From contig NC_044006.1 of the NCBI RefSeq assembly GCF_900496995.4, forward strand, positions 62,107,204 to 62,171,203: a stretch of DNA of 64,000 nucleotides, read 5' to 3'. The notes beneath the pieces are model-generated. The model was not told the origin of the DNA, ran no database searches, and worked only from the letters and a program-made list of their open reading frames with translations. Shown here piece by piece: positions 51,100 to 63,859 of this stretch. Every line of letters begins with the position of its first letter. Within the stretch, counting starts at the first letter, position 1. The translations under genes were made by a program, and so were the position numbers. This DNA is from Aquila chrysaetos chrysaetos (lineage: Eukaryota > Chordata > Aves > Accipitriformes > Accipitridae).

Positions 51100-53290
51100 T
51101 AGAAGAATGGCTTGTACCACTGATGTCTCCTTCATACAACAGTGTCAGAGGGCAGACCCAGGCTTGTGGCTAGAAAGCTCCTGTATGTAAGCAGAACTAG
51201 CTCTGTTACAGGGACAATTGCATGCATGCTTGAGTTATTGACGACACGTTCATTACAAAAGTCTGCATAAGTTACTTCTTCTCTCTTTTTTTTTTCCTTA
51301 CTTTTTTCTCTCTCCTGCAAGTTTGGGTTTATTGGGGTAATTACACAGATTAACCATCATTCCCCATTCTAAAGTCTCCACAGACAGGGCTGTGGCAGGA
51401 CTGGAACTTCTGTTTCACAGGAAATTCTGACATTTTGAAATATATCCAGGTTTGGAGGGGGAAAAAAGTAAAGAACTTGTAAAGTCCTGTAAAACAAAAA
51501 AGTCATGTCAATAGAAATATATCATTTTGTTAAAACAAACAAAAAAGCCATTTAGTTTTTTGCTTGTTTGTTTTTTTAAAGAACAAGAGCTCTTCTGAAA
51601 GAGGAGTAATAAATGAGAAATACACCATTCCAAAACCTTTGCAATGAGCCTTAACCAAATTTCTTTTTACTAAGTATGAATATTTCCAGCATGAAATACC
51701 TACCTTGACATATTCCAACTGATGAATCAGCATTTTCAAAATGGAAAACACTAATTCAGAAAATGTTTGCCCAGCACTAGGAATAGATTGGGGAGCTACT
51801 TCAGAGTATTCCTTGGTTACTATTTTCTACTAAACTTTACTAAAAAATACCATAAATATTATGTAAGTGTTCTCCACATCTTATACTTAGCATACTTGGC
51901 ATGTAAGCTAGCAGGGCGGTCACCTGAGGGTCACCTGTCTCCATAAGACTGGAAAGAAGTCTGCCCTGGAACCACCCGCTGGGCTCCAACCAGAACATCT
52001 TCACCTGACATGGTGTTAGCAGCAGGCTGCCCCTTCCCCACTTTGTGCTTTTTTGTGCCACCTTGGCAGCATAAAAAGGCCATGCAGTAGTGGAAACTAG
52101 AACTTCAAGTCTCCACCAAATTTCACAACTGCTCATTTTCACTCGAGTTAAAATGTTAACAAAGGAGCAGGAGATACAACAGTGGATGTCTGAAGAACAA
52201 ACTTACACAGTCATCGTCCCCATCAATGAGATGTTTATCTACACACTTTCTCTTGTCTTTGGCATTATTTCCACGGAGAAAAAATAACTTGGTAAGCCTG
52301 CAGAAGTACTCTCATCATGGCAGTTCAGCCTCTCCTAGGTTATGTGAATTTTCCCCCTTCACACTTCCATATTTGATGATCTGCACACATGCAGCACCAC
52401 GAACCCCATCCATTCATAGATGCCAGCGCTGTCGAGGAGAAGTAGTATTATTCAGCATTTTCCTCATTGCTTCTAGCGTAAAATATAACATTTTATGGCT
52501 CTTTTATGGCTCAGTTATGAAGTAATGAAATATAATTATACTCACATCAGATTGGGGAGGGCTATTTGCTTTAGTGAGAATGATTAAGAAGAATACAGGG
52601 AGTCAGACCTGGGTGTAAAGGCAATTATGTGTGATAATTATGCTTAGAAGAAAACCAGAGAAGCACAGGAAGAAGATCCAACCGTAATGTAAGAGGATGC
52701 AGTTTCCAGTAGTGAGCTAAGACTGCTCAAGCCAGGCCAAATCTGCGAACCTACAAGCAATCCCACCCAAATGTGTTCATTATGGAGACCTGTGCAGCAC
52801 ATTTAATGTTCCTTGACTTGTGACGTCTTTGTTGCAGGTACTGGCTTTTTTTATTGGTTTTGGACAGCCTTCAAGACCATGGTTGTACAGATTATTTGAA
52901 CACACTGAGATATTTTAATTGGGTAAAATATAAACATTTTGCATTTCATGAAAGATAGCTTTAAAGCCTGATTTTCCACTGCCTTGTACCTTACGTAGCC
53001 ATTAGTTCACAGTAGGAGAAAGGTCTCAGAGTGCAGTTTGGCAGCTCACTGCTCATGACCTTCCCATGACATTAAGCCCACTAAGCTTTTAAAAACCTTC
53101 TGCTGTGTGACTGGTTCTGCTCTGGCTCTTCCCTACTGTCACAGCAACATGATGGGGTTCACAGTTAATGCAACTGGTCTCCAGGGATTTTCCCAAGCAT
53201 AGGTGCTCCCTTGCTCATCTCCAACTTCAGTACCCAGACTTTGGAGTATATCAATGAAGAGATATTTGTTGCCAGATGCTGCTGTATTCC
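51100..53290. other. non-coding stretch, no gene seen
   Basis: AT-leaning DNA with no supportable gene or recognised repeat. Frames of 60 to 100 codons appear random. Confidence 0.5.
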
Positions 53291-53295
53291 AGCTT

Positions 53296-53333
53296 CCCCC
53301 CCCCCCCCCCCCCCCCCCCCCCCAGCTATTATA
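53296..53333 (+). repeat. 38-nt pure C homopolymer
   Basis: An uninterrupted run of 38 C lies between GCTT and AGCTATT. It is exceptionally long for a mononucleotide C/G tract. Its complement can form G-quadruplexes and the C strand i-motifs. True length is likely variable between individuals and hard to sequence. Confidence 0.95.
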
Positions 53334-55690
53334 GCACTTGGTAGGACCTCAAATAGCTAAAGAAAAGAAGTAAAACCAGAGGTTAAAGTACCAACACCTT
53401 TTGCTACAAACCTATCAAATACAGCTTGTGAGCTGTGAGCTCAGTCCTCAGCATAAGTCTGGCAAATCATTTCAGCATATGCTTAACTTTAAATCTTCAG
53501 CTGTAACTATTTTATTCTAAGTATTAGTATGTAGTCTCTGAGAGCTCTCAGGTCCTTCACTGATATGTTCAACTAAATAAATTAAAAAAAAATACAAGGC
53601 AGAAAATAATTTGTCCTTGATTTGAGGTGCTTTCACTATTGGCTTGGAAAACGTGTTTTATCACTAAATTATTTCTGATCTTTGCAAAATTATCATTGTT
53701 ACAGAAATTACTCCTTGACAAAGTGTCAGAGCTGGGATTATTATGTTTTCTTGTTTTGCAGTTGCTTATTACCAGAGACAAATCTTTGGCAACAGTGTCT
53801 TCAGAGCCGGGGGAAATGTGTGTAAAGTTGTGTCAGCATTGCAAATGAATTTACAAGCATGTCTTTTAAAACATTTTTTGTACCTTCTGTCTTATTGCCT
53901 ACAATATAGCAGCAATATTCTAGATCGCTTTGGAAACGTGTGCAGTGATTCTCACACAAACTGTATATATCCAGAGACTGAGTTTTCAGCTGAATGACAC
54001 CCTAACCTCCATTTTTGTGGTTGTGAGTTGTAGCTGATGGGCCATGCTGTGTTTTCTATTTAATCTTGCTATCCGAGTCATGTTGTAGACAACCAGTGAA
54101 TACATAAGAGCATTAGCAAAATCAGTTTTTACTGAAGACAGTATTTTCATTACACAACACATTGACACTGATCGTGTTTTGCATATGAAAGATCACAATA
54201 CAATCATGCAATAAAGAATAACTGCTAGGTCACCGAAGTACTTGCCATATCACTTGGTAGTAAACAAGAACTTGCTTCATAAAATCTGTCTTTCTACTAA
54301 ATTCATGCCTTGAAAGTTTTATTTAGACCTAAAAGAGGGTGGGGGGTTTCATTAGGAGACAAAACATCTCTGTTCAGTCTTTTTGTTCCTTCATGAATTC
54401 AGTTTGTTGAAAAAGCTCTGACTTGTACAGAGTGTTACTTGTTTAAATTAGGGCTTTCCTATTCAAATAACCTTATTCTATTTCTCTGAAAAGTTGCTTT
54501 AGGCAAGCCAAAAATGGGATCTTTATTTCACACAGATGAGATGTGAACACACTGGCTTGGAGGAGGATGGGTTCCGTGTAGCTTTTCTGACTACAAACAT
54601 GGCAAATGAGACTGCAAATATTTTCATTCTTGTAGACAGAAGTCACTCTAAGCTCCAGTTTTGCCTTCTACAGTCTTATACCCTCTGATGTGGATTGCCT
54701 ATAAGAACTGTTTCCACTTCATTGTTTTCTGTTGGGTTTTTTTCCTAGCCCCTCTCATATCTGTTGCTAACACACTGGTGTAAGAGGGAAAATAAATAAT
54801 AAATAAGCTATTAAACTGCAGGAGCCTAGTGAAAGATTGCAAGAAACTCAGGCTTTTCCTGGGAGTGCTAACATGATTCATACTGTATGTTTGTATGACA
54901 TCGGCAGCTGTAAGACTTGGGAGGGATTATTTCAAAAACGTTGTTCCTTTCACATCTCTTCAAGTATTTGCAATTGTGGGTCTTCACGGGAAGCCTGTGT
55001 TTAAGCATAAGAGTGCTCCAGACAAATTATTATTGCAAGTGGATCATTCAGGACCATCCACTTGCATCTTTTAGCTTCAATCGCAATGACTCTAGCTCCA
55101 GCTCACGAGACCAAGACACAGGTTCCTGAGGACAATATTACTGGATCTTTGAGTAGTGGCCAGAGCTAGCCCATGAAGACAATGGGTCATGGATTTCTGA
55201 TTCAGTGAGCCACAATGAAAAAAAAGAAAATTTAAAAACTTTCACAGTTCTGATTTTTCCAAGGTGTTTTGTTTCATGCTTAAATTTATTTAATACTTTT
55301 GCAGCTCTTTTAAAAATTGAGCCAAATATAAAATTGACCTGCCATTTCCAAATCCAAAGTCAAAAGAGTTTACTTAAAAATATCAGAATGAAACATTTAA
55401 TGTTTCTGATTCTTCCCCTCCTATTTTTCCAGCTGAAACAATTAAGAAAGTTAGATTGATGTTCCCAAATACTCTTGTCCCCTTGAATGCAACTTGTTTA
55501 ATGACTTGACTATGTAAAATAAAATCCTTGTTACTCCAAAGTAGTGCAAAACAATCTTTTCTCTAAACCCAAGAAGTTCTGCAGCAAAAGGACTCCCAGT
55601 GGGCAGACTGCTCTCATACTATCCCATACAAGCAATCAAATGTTGTGCACACTGAAGCAGTTAAAGCTCTAATTGTAGATGTTGGCAAGT
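53334..55690. other. non-coding stretch, no gene seen
   Basis: No supportable gene. An acceptor-like TTTTCTTGTTTTGCAG ends near 53,760, but the following frame is short and shows no donor or domain. Confidence 0.5.
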
Positions 55691-55697
55691 AAGCACC

Positions 55698-55831
55698 TTG
55701 CTTTCATAAAGGCTAATATACATTAAGACTTTGTGACTGAACTGCTGAAAGCGCTTGTATTTTTTTGCTTTCATAAAGGCTAATATACGTTAAGACTTTG
55801 TGACTGAACTGCTGAAAGCGCTTGTATTTTT
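55698..55831 (+). repeat. 67-bp tandem duplication
   Basis: Two adjacent copies of a 67-bp unit (55698-55764 and 55765-55831), beginning TTGCTTTCATAAAGG and ending with GCGCTTGTA plus a T run. They differ by one substitution (ACATTAAG versus ACGTTAAG) plus a small difference at the T run. The near-identity shows the duplication is recent relative to surrounding repeats. Confidence 0.92.
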
Positions 55832-55834
55832 ATT

Positions 55835-58800
55835 TACATCATTGTTTATAACTTGAATACTCCCTTGAAGTGTTGGAAACAAACACAAGCGCACCCATGC
55901 AGAACAACACCTCTGTGGAAACAGAAGTTGGAATGGCATATGGACAAAACAATACACTGTTAAGCTCAATTACACAAGTGCAAAGACTTAAAAGAAGGAC
56001 TGGAACCTGCAGGGTTTTCCATGTGGGAAGAGCCCTTCATGTGAATGGACTGATGCTGATTTTGCTCCATCTCTTTTTTACATGTGTCATTCCAGAAAGC
56101 AACAATAGACTACAAACTCATACCACAGTTACATAGCCCACCGAGGCCTGGAAGGCTGAGGAATTCCTTTTATGGCCCTTGCATATATCCATATTTCAAA
56201 GCTGTTAACACTACAGATGATAGTCTTCATCGTGCCACAGTCACATCACAGGTAAATGACTGTATCACTGTCTGCACAGAAGACGTGTACCTTTCTGAAG
56301 TCACTGGGATGCACTTGAGTGCAGTCCAGTATTGTCAAGGGAAGGCAGTACTTCTGGAATATTAAGTTCCTTTTAGACTTTACAGACTGTGCATATTTGA
56401 TGCCAATAACTCTCAAAAGTCTTATGAACAGCAAACTGGGATTGCTAATGGTGATGTTTCTTGTTATGGAATTATTATTTTTGTTCCTCTTGCATGTTAA
56501 CTGTTTCACATTTTAATATCTGCTGTGAGACTGTTAGATGATACTGGAAGCCAAAGTTGAGGAATGGAGTTCAAAATCCCACATATTATTCTAGAAGCAC
56601 TATTTATTTTAATAACTATGAGCTCCACATGAGGACTGTTACACCAAATAACATGAAGAAAACTCTGTTGCAGACAGGCCCACTGCCTTTGCTGAAATCT
56701 ACATGGCAGTGCCAGCTACTTTCTGAAGGGTATTTACCAAGGCTTTCAACTTTTTCTTGATGTTCTTCAGATGCCGTCAGTAGCTGAAAGCTTCATTCAG
56801 TGTGACCCTGTGCTCCAACATTCCACTGAGTTCTGTGGTTTGGATGCAACCTCAGCTGATGCGCTGATCCCAAACAAAAATAAAATTTTTCCAGGTAACA
56901 GTGTCTCATCATTGAGAGACATGCAAACAAGTAAATAAAAAGTCAGTTGATTTGCACCCAAGAAGTACCCAGTAGAAATCTATGAGCATGTGCAGAACAG
57001 AAAATAACTGTAAGCCCAGCACTTCAAAGTATCAGATGTACAGTGCATAAATTATATAGTTAATCTGACTTTGCACAGTAAGTGGGTTTACTATGGGTTG
57101 TGCAGTTCATCTGGGCAACATATGCTCAGAAGATCTAACACTGTGGAAGTACTGCATACTTTGTGGAGCTGATCTGCAATGCGTAGTGAATGTGTCTAGG
57201 ATTTCCAGATATCCAGCAGCCCAGGCAGAGCTGCTATTCTGGTAAAGCTGTTCCAGACAATTGTCAGCATTTTCAAATTCTGCCCCAACAAATTTACCAT
57301 GAACAAAAAAAGGACATGTCTGGTGAAAGCCAGCTGTATGGTAGGTAAGAAAAATACAAAAAAAATTCCATTCCTATATATTAGACTTTTATTATTGACC
57401 TTACACCAGCGCCTCAGACTGCTAAGTCACTTCCTCAAGATGTATGAGACATATTTATAGATGAAAGTATCAAAGCATACAGAAATAACACAATAATCTA
57501 AAGTGTTAAATAAATGTCAAATAAAGAAGTTAAATAAAGTTAAATAATAAGCCAAATTAAAAAAAAAAAAAAAAACAAACAACAAACCACAACAAATAAC
57601 ATAGAACTCCAGTTCTACACATAGGTCCTAAGCAGAAATACATGATACCATTGTCAAATCAGGGACTATGGGCTAAACTACTTCAATATGTGTGATTCCC
57701 ATGCACTTAACCTGAAGAAGTGTACATTCACTGGATATCTGAGAACTGAATTTGTTCTGCATACAGCTGTGACCATTCCTTTTTCAATATTCTTTCTTCT
57801 TCAGAACTGGAGTTACTCACTCCAGCTGTGAGTAGGAAGTTCCTGAGAAGTTAGGCGAGCATGGCAAAGCAGGTCACTTGAAGATGACATGTTCTGGGCC
57901 AATAACCCCATTCATTCACCCAGGATTCCTTTTCCTTCAGACACCGTCTAGCGTTACTGTGCTTGGTATTGATTGCCAGGGCACTTGACATTTGGTTGCT
58001 GTTGTTTGATGAAAGCAGCTAATTGGAATGCTTCCTCTGAGGAAATCCATTGACATATATGGAATCCTTTGTACCTGTGCATATATGTAGGTGGTAAGTT
58101 CTTAAACCTACATAAGGAAAACTCACAATATGCTGTTTAGGTGTAGCATAAAGGTAACTAACTGTTCTTGCTTTGCTAAACTTTTACTCATAACTTGCAA
58201 TTCAATTCCATCACCTGAAATAAAATACTTGAGACAACTGTAAGTTAAATGTCAGCCCTCTTTCTTGTCAGAGAAGACACCTGTTCCATTCAGCAATATT
58301 AATAAACTTATCTTACTTGAAAAATATTTTTTTTCTGGAAAACTCCCAGAGAGTTGGGTTTTGAAAGCAGTCTTACAGAAATTCAGTAGAAAATAATATG
58401 GAGTGATTCAAATGGAAAGGACTGAACAGTGCAATATAAATCTTGATACAAGACTGCAGATGTTTAAAATACAAAGATTTTTAAACCCGATATTCATCCA
58501 TGTTATACCAATGATATGAACAAGCAGAATCAAAGCCCTGCAGTAAAGTAGAAAAAGTGTATTTCTATACTGTGCATGAAATTGAAAACGAATCATATGC
58601 TACAGCATAGTTTCTTCAAACATCTTTTTCCAAAGCCAACAGCTTCATGGTAATATAATTTAGGTGATGAGCATGCTTGGATAAATGCCATGTGGGCCAC
58701 AAACTATCTACTCCACCAAAAGAAACTGCTGTCCCGACTTATCCCAGCTTCCTTTGCACCCCCCATTTTCATTTTTTCCAGTGCAGTAATTGCAATAGCA

Positions 58801-61599
58801 TTGACATGAGTCAGGACTTACTCCAAAATTCTCCATAGCTCCTTTTGGAAAATACATAGGGGTATATACTGAAAGTATCTCCTGACAAGCAGGAGATCTT
58901 TTGGGGATTATGTTGCCATCCCCTCTCCCCACCTGCCCTTTCTCTTCCCTTTATTTTTTGTTGCTTATGAGATGGATGGTTATTATCAGTTTATTATTAC
59001 TGTTTTTCCACAGACTTTCTCAAATGTCAAGTGAATCTGATCTGGAGTTCAGGCCCATAATTACACTGGACTGACTCCAGGAACTCGTAAATAAATCGGT
59101 GGTGGCTGCAATGGCTGCCAGGGCTCTGTCATTCTGCTCTTCTGAGGCTGGACAGAGGCTTTGGCTCTTTTCTAAAATTCTACACTTGCCCCAGAGTTTT
59201 TCACACCTTCTTTTAAAAGACTCTAGGCTTCTTCACTGTAGTTTGGCATAGTCTTACTTGGGAAGGGAAAGCTACTAGCCTGCCACATTGTTGAATACAT
59301 TAATTTAGAAAAGCAGCTGAAATGTAGATTGTTACTTTTTTTCTGCTTCCTCCATATGTGGAAACCTCCCAGGAACACACATATTTCTGTCTCTCTGCTC
59401 TGGCCTCTTTGTTGACATTAATAGTTTACACTGGGCTCTACAGTGAGGCACATCTTTGTCATAGCAGACTGACTGTGCTGAGCTACAGAGGTCAGTTCCA
59501 AAGCTTGGCAAGAAAGTCCCTTAAGCATGGAGATGTCTGGATTCAAGATAATGGATTTGAAAGGAGCAGGCACAACATTCATTCACAGACCTGGCTTACT
59601 GAAGTCTGAGAAGTTTACTAGTAAATTTAAATGTTACTCTCAAGCCTGTTTCTAATCATATCAATGCATATACAGCACAGCATCTGGTTACAGAAGGGAA
59701 TCTCCACCCAGTGCAGGCTTGAACTTAAAATGCTGCTACAGATGTTTATCTTCTGATGCCCTCAACACTTTTTTCCTGAAAAACCTCAAATAAACTACTA
59801 AAGCACATCACAAGAGCTGATTCAGGATATGTAACTATTCAGAAACTGGTTCCTTTCCTTCAGCCTCATCTGCAGTTAGAACTAGTCCCCACGTCAGCCA
59901 TCGAATGGTGCAGATGGCAGCATTGGTCACAATTTGCACAACTTCAGTGGGTTTGTACCAGAAGCTAAAATAATTCCTGAAATCAGAGCTAATCCTGAGT
60001 GCAGACAAGGCCTCGTACTGCCAACTAGTTCCAAATGTTTTTAAGACGTGAATACTTGTATGCTGCCAATGAGACTGAGATGACCAATTCTTTTCACACG
60101 GGTCACTCTAAGGCAAGCAAACAGTAACAGTATTTCATCGGTCCTAACCTGGTTCATATTCATACCAGTCACATAAAGGTGAAAGTTGCTGGACTCCTTT
60201 ATAGTAGGTTAAGTCATTGTGTCTTCTGCAAAGTACTTTTCAAAACAAAGCAAGATATTTCATGGAGTGAAAAACACTGAATTCTTTGCAAAAGAATGTC
60301 ACTTCTTTCCTATATCCCCCCCAGGGAGCCCCATTGTTTAAATAAGCATTTGCTTGTGCCCCAAAGTACAGATGGTTTTGACTCCCATCATAAATCAAAC
60401 ATGCTTGTGTCTAACACATTAAAAAAGTGGGGAAAATCATCTTTTTAACTGACATGGATTAAGATGGTTGGTCTGACCAAATTATACTTCTTTAATAATC
60501 TTAATTCTTTGCTGGTTCTTCTGGGAACAAAAGATTCAACAACATCATTGTGCCTCCCTTTCTTCCCTTGGAATTCAAATCAATCTTTTACTCCATTTTA
60601 ATGTAAATTTGAAATAGTCATGTAACTGGATCATGGATTAAGTTTGCAGGAGAAAAATCTCTGGCAGAAGATGGCAGGGACTGTGCCTAAAGTCAATCCA
60701 GACAGAAAAATCAGTTCTGAACGAGGGTGAAAACAGAGCTCTTGTTAAATGAGTTGCAGGTTTTCAGTTGTAAAAGTTCCATCAAGAAACCGTTCTGATA
60801 TCTGAAAACAAATAAGGACAGCATCATATCAATCACAACAAAAGCAAATTTAACATTTCAATTACTTTTTTCTCCCCTCCACTCAGACAATTCTCTCAGG
60901 CCTGTGTTACAGGCCATTTTTTGCAGGATCAGAATTCCATCTCTAAACCTTGACAATCCTACTGAGAAAGTGCTGCCTCTTTTTTTCCTTAAGGAAAGGG
61001 AAGGCCTTTGATAGTTTCAAATAGGGTTGTTGGACAACAGGACAAATTATGTTGAAAGGCAGCAGGATAAACCATATTTTCAAGGTCACTTTTTTAATCC
61101 AAGATTTTTAACCGTGCCTTGGTTAAACCTTGGTTTGTCTTTGACCTCCTTTCCGTGCTAGCTTTCCTCCTTCTCTCCCTCAATCAGCCTGGAAGGACAC
61201 GTCTATGCTTCTTTGATGTGGGTTTCATGTATCTGCACAAAGTAATTCATAACCACTAGGCAAAAGGCATGTGCCCACACCACATCATTATCCTGCAATT
61301 AAGAAACTTCTGCCTACCACAAAGCTATAAAACCCAGCAACATTTCAAGCTAAGCCCTCAATATTCATCTAGAGCACAAAGCTGCTGTAGTGCTGCAAAG
61401 ATACTTTGTAGTGTGCCTTGTGAAATACTTGCTGGGTGTTGATTTGAAAGTTTTTAGGTTTGCCTCATCTTAGTATGTTTCCACACCTTAAGATTTTCTC
61501 CTGTTTCTCTGCACAGGCTTCACGCAGATATGGAGAAGATAGCTCTACTCTTGCACATGCAACTGAATGGAACAGAAGCACCTCCAGCTGCGGTGTAGA
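55835..61599. other. non-coding stretch with A tract
   Basis: About 5.8 kb without a well-supported gene. A 17-nt A run lies at 57559-57575 after AAATAAAG-type sequence. A weak exon-like frame at 56096-56365 is discussed separately. The remainder shows frequent stops on both strands. Confidence 0.5.
56096..56365 (+). other. weak exon-like open frame
   Basis: An acceptor-like TGTGTCATTCCAG ends at 56095. The following frame is open for about 89 codons to a stop ending at 56365, with a proline/arginine-rich start (HSPPRPGRLRNSFYGP). There is no good donor, no close polyadenylation signal (next AATAAA at 56879) and no recognised domain. It may be chance. Confidence 0.15.
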
Positions 61600-61726
61600 G
61601 AGCACCTGGAGAAGGATGTTTGGTCATCCCATCACTTCTTTTGGTGGACTTGGCAGTGTTAGGTTTGCAGTTGGACTCAATGATCTTAAAGGTCTTTTCC
61701 AACTTAAATGATTCTATGTATTCTGT
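61600..61726 (+). mobile_element. CR1 LINE 3' tail
   Basis: This short CR1 end is in plus orientation. It has GGTGGACTTGGCAGTGTTAG, then GTTGGACTCAATGATCTTAA, GGTCTTTTCCAACTTAAATG and the terminal ATTCTATGTATTCTGT. It is strongly 5'-truncated. The open frame at 61460-61711 runs into it and is not a gene. Confidence 0.88.
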
Positions 61727-61729
61727 TCA

Positions 61730-62580
61730 GTTCCATGTGTTCTCTACCTAAGTTCTCAGGTTTAATATATTCTTCAAATGATTCCCCCTTTCGCGATTCT
61801 CTGTGTGGTATGTGCTGTGGTCATGTTTCAGGTTGCTTTGCAAGATCTGATCAAGTGAAGCAGGGCTTGAATTCTCCACGTAATTCACTTAGAAAAACAT
61901 TTGTCTAAAGTAAAAAATTAGAGTGAGAGGAAGATAAAAGGAAGGATGATTCTACCTTCTGGGCTGTTTAATGTAAAAAAATTTGAATGCTTTGTTTCCC
62001 TTTTGCTGTGTGGACAAGTACTTTTGCTGCACCACTGAGGTGAGGTCTACAACATCATAATCGTATTTCCTCAATCTTCGTAACATTGCCTCAATTTTAA
62101 ACAAGCGCATCTGAGAAAAAAAAAAAAAGTTTCTCCCTTTAAATAAAAAGCGGTGATGACTTTCTGCTTCCCCCAGCTTCTACCCCACGTGGTCCCAGCA
62201 GTAGGGAGAAAGCGGGACATTCATTGAATTGTTCCTCTAGACAGCCTTCTCCACAAGGTCTTCCCAGGATCTGCTCCAGCCCAGCAGGAGCAAACTCTGC
62301 AATTCGGTTGAGATGGCCTGGAAAGGTTGCGCGAGTTAATAAAGAGAACAAAGTCCTACGTCTCTGAATGTACGCTACAGACAAACACTGTCCAGAGACG
62401 CTGCTCATGCAGGAGCCATCCATACTCGTACTAACGCGTGAGTCATGCTGTTGAGCCCTGCCTAGCTCCTTTGCTGTACTAGAGCTCTCTCGTTGGGCCT
62501 GGTCCCGTTTAAATAAATAATTAAATATCCTCTTGGCCAGGCACGGTGAAAGGCACCCAAAAAACTCCCACCACACTTCA
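61730..62580. other. non-coding DNA upstream of the CpG island
   Basis: Composition shifts from AT-rich to balanced. A T/A-rich segment precedes a 13-nt A run near 62,116. A perfect TGAGTCA motif lies at 62439-62445. A 251-codon minus-strand frame (62139-62894) covers the edge. It shows no recognisable domain and is probably an effect of rising GC content. Confidence 0.5.
62439..62445. promoter_or_regulatory. AP-1-type TGAGTCA site (candidate)
   Basis: A perfect TGAGTCA, in the context GCGTGAGTCATGCTG, lies about 0.7 kb upstream of the GC-box cluster. The flanking TGCTG half resembles an AP-1/MAF-type site. A single short motif is weak evidence of function. Confidence 0.25.
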
Positions 62581-63210
62581 CACGTTGGCCGTAGAGGCCA
62601 GCACGGCTCGATGAGGTGGAAGGCCTGGCTTCGGGTCCCGGGTACCCTCAGACCCGCGTCAGCGAGGGCTCCCGAGCCCGTGGCACGCCGCCTCCTCACG
62701 CTCCCCGGCCAGCAGGGCCGGGAGCCTGAAGCCGACCTGCCGCTGAGGTGACCTCCGAGGTACCGACGTGCCGGGACGCTGCACCTCGGTACCCGCCACA
62801 TCGCGGCCTTCACCGGCGGTGCTCCCCGCGGTGCTCGCTCGGGCAGAGGCGCCCCGAGGCCGGCGTGGACGGCGTCCGAGGCAGGGCCCGACACTCCTCC
62901 CCTCAGGCCTCCGCTGAGCCCCGGCCCGCCACTCGCGGCCCGGCGGGACGAGGACGAGCTGGTGCCGCCGCGTTACCTCAGCCTCCCCTCAAGGGCTTCA
63001 CCCCGGCGCCGGTGGCCGCTACCTTTGCCCGGGGCTCTCGGCAGGCGGCTCCGCCCGGACGAAACGTGCCGCTCGTCTCGCCGCCAGCGCGGGTCACCCG
63101 CGGTGGCCCGGCTCCGCGCCCCGCCGCCACGCCTCGCCCCCCGCCACGCCGGGCGCGGCCCCTTTAAGGAGTGGAGCAGCGCCTCCAGGAGGCGCGCGGA
63201 AGCCGGACGA

Positions 63211-63320
63211 GCCGGGCGGGGGGCGCGGGGCGGGGCCGGGGGCGGGGCCGGGGCCAGGGCCGGGGCCGAGGCCGGCGCGAGGGGCGCGTCCCGTCCCACC
63301 CCACCCCGCCCCGCCCCGCG
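63211..63320. promoter_or_regulatory. GC-box (Sp/KLF) cluster, TATA-less core promoter
   Basis: Several GGGCGGGG/GGGGCGGGG boxes occur on the plus strand (63214-63250) and CCCCGCCCCGCCCC on the other sense (about 63303-63318). Further CCCCGCCCC words lie at 63423-63440. There is no TATA box in a suitable place. CCCTTTAAGG at 63160-63170 is the only AT-containing core-like word. The cluster lies about 290-400 bp upstream of the probable first-exon donor, as expected for a dispersed-start CpG promoter. Confidence 0.6.
63230..63275 (+). repeat. imperfect GGGGCC-type G-rich repeat
   Basis: The run is built mainly from GGGGCC and GGGCGGGGCC units with a few interruptions (CCAGGGCC, CCGAGGCC). It has many closely spaced G triplets and quadruplets and is a strong G-quadruplex candidate in the promoter. 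Confidence 0.7.
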
Positions 63321-63606
63321 TGGGGCCGTGTAGCGCCGCGCCGGCCGTTGCTCCCCGCGCGCCCGGCCGGGGTCGGGCACGTCCGCTCCCCGCCAGGGCG
63401 CTGAGGTGAGGCGAGGGGCGCTGCCCCGCCCCGCCCCGCTCCGCCGAGGAGGCGGCCCCCTGCGGCGGGGGGCCGCGCCGCTTCCCCCGCCCCACTCCGC
63501 CCCGCCGGCCGGCCGGAGGGACGAACGGACGGACGGACGGACGGACAGGACGGAGGCCGCCGCCGCCGGAGGCTGTGGCTGCCCCCCGAGCCGCCACGGC
63601 TGTGAG
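63320..63606 (+). other. probable non-coding first exon
   Basis: The segment ends in a consensus donor GAG|GTGAGT (exon end 63606). An alternative donor GAG|GTGAGG lies at 63405/63406. No ATG-initiated frame here continues into the next exon, so it would be 5' UTR. The start is a guess placed just after the GC boxes, because transcription start sites cannot be read from sequence alone. A (GGAC)n run at about 63528-63547 would lie within it. Confidence 0.45.
63528..63552 (+). repeat. (GGAC)n tetranucleotide repeat
   Basis: About five copies of GGAC (as ACGGACGGACGGACGG) follow a GGCCGGCCGG palindrome. It lies in the presumed 5' UTR and may vary in length. Confidence 0.85.
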
Positions 63607-63859
63607 GTGAGTGGCGGCGGCGGCGGCCGCGCTCGCCGCTTCTTCCCCGCGGGAGGGAAACCCGCGTGGGGCCGGGGCGGGCGCTGCCCCCGGGGCACGG
63701 CCGCCGCCTTTGACGAGGCGCCGCGGGATCCTCGCTCGTCCCGCAGCGGGTTTCCGTCGCGAAGGTGCTGCACGAAACTTCCCCGCTTCCTCCCTCCTCC
63801 CCTCCCGCCCGGGGCCCAGCTGTCACCCCGGCTTCGGGCTTTCTCCTCAGCGCAGCAAC

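Noticed and set aside
61460-61711. 83-codon plus-strand ORF
   Set aside because: Its 3' half is the CR1 tail, so it is repeat sequence rather than a gene.
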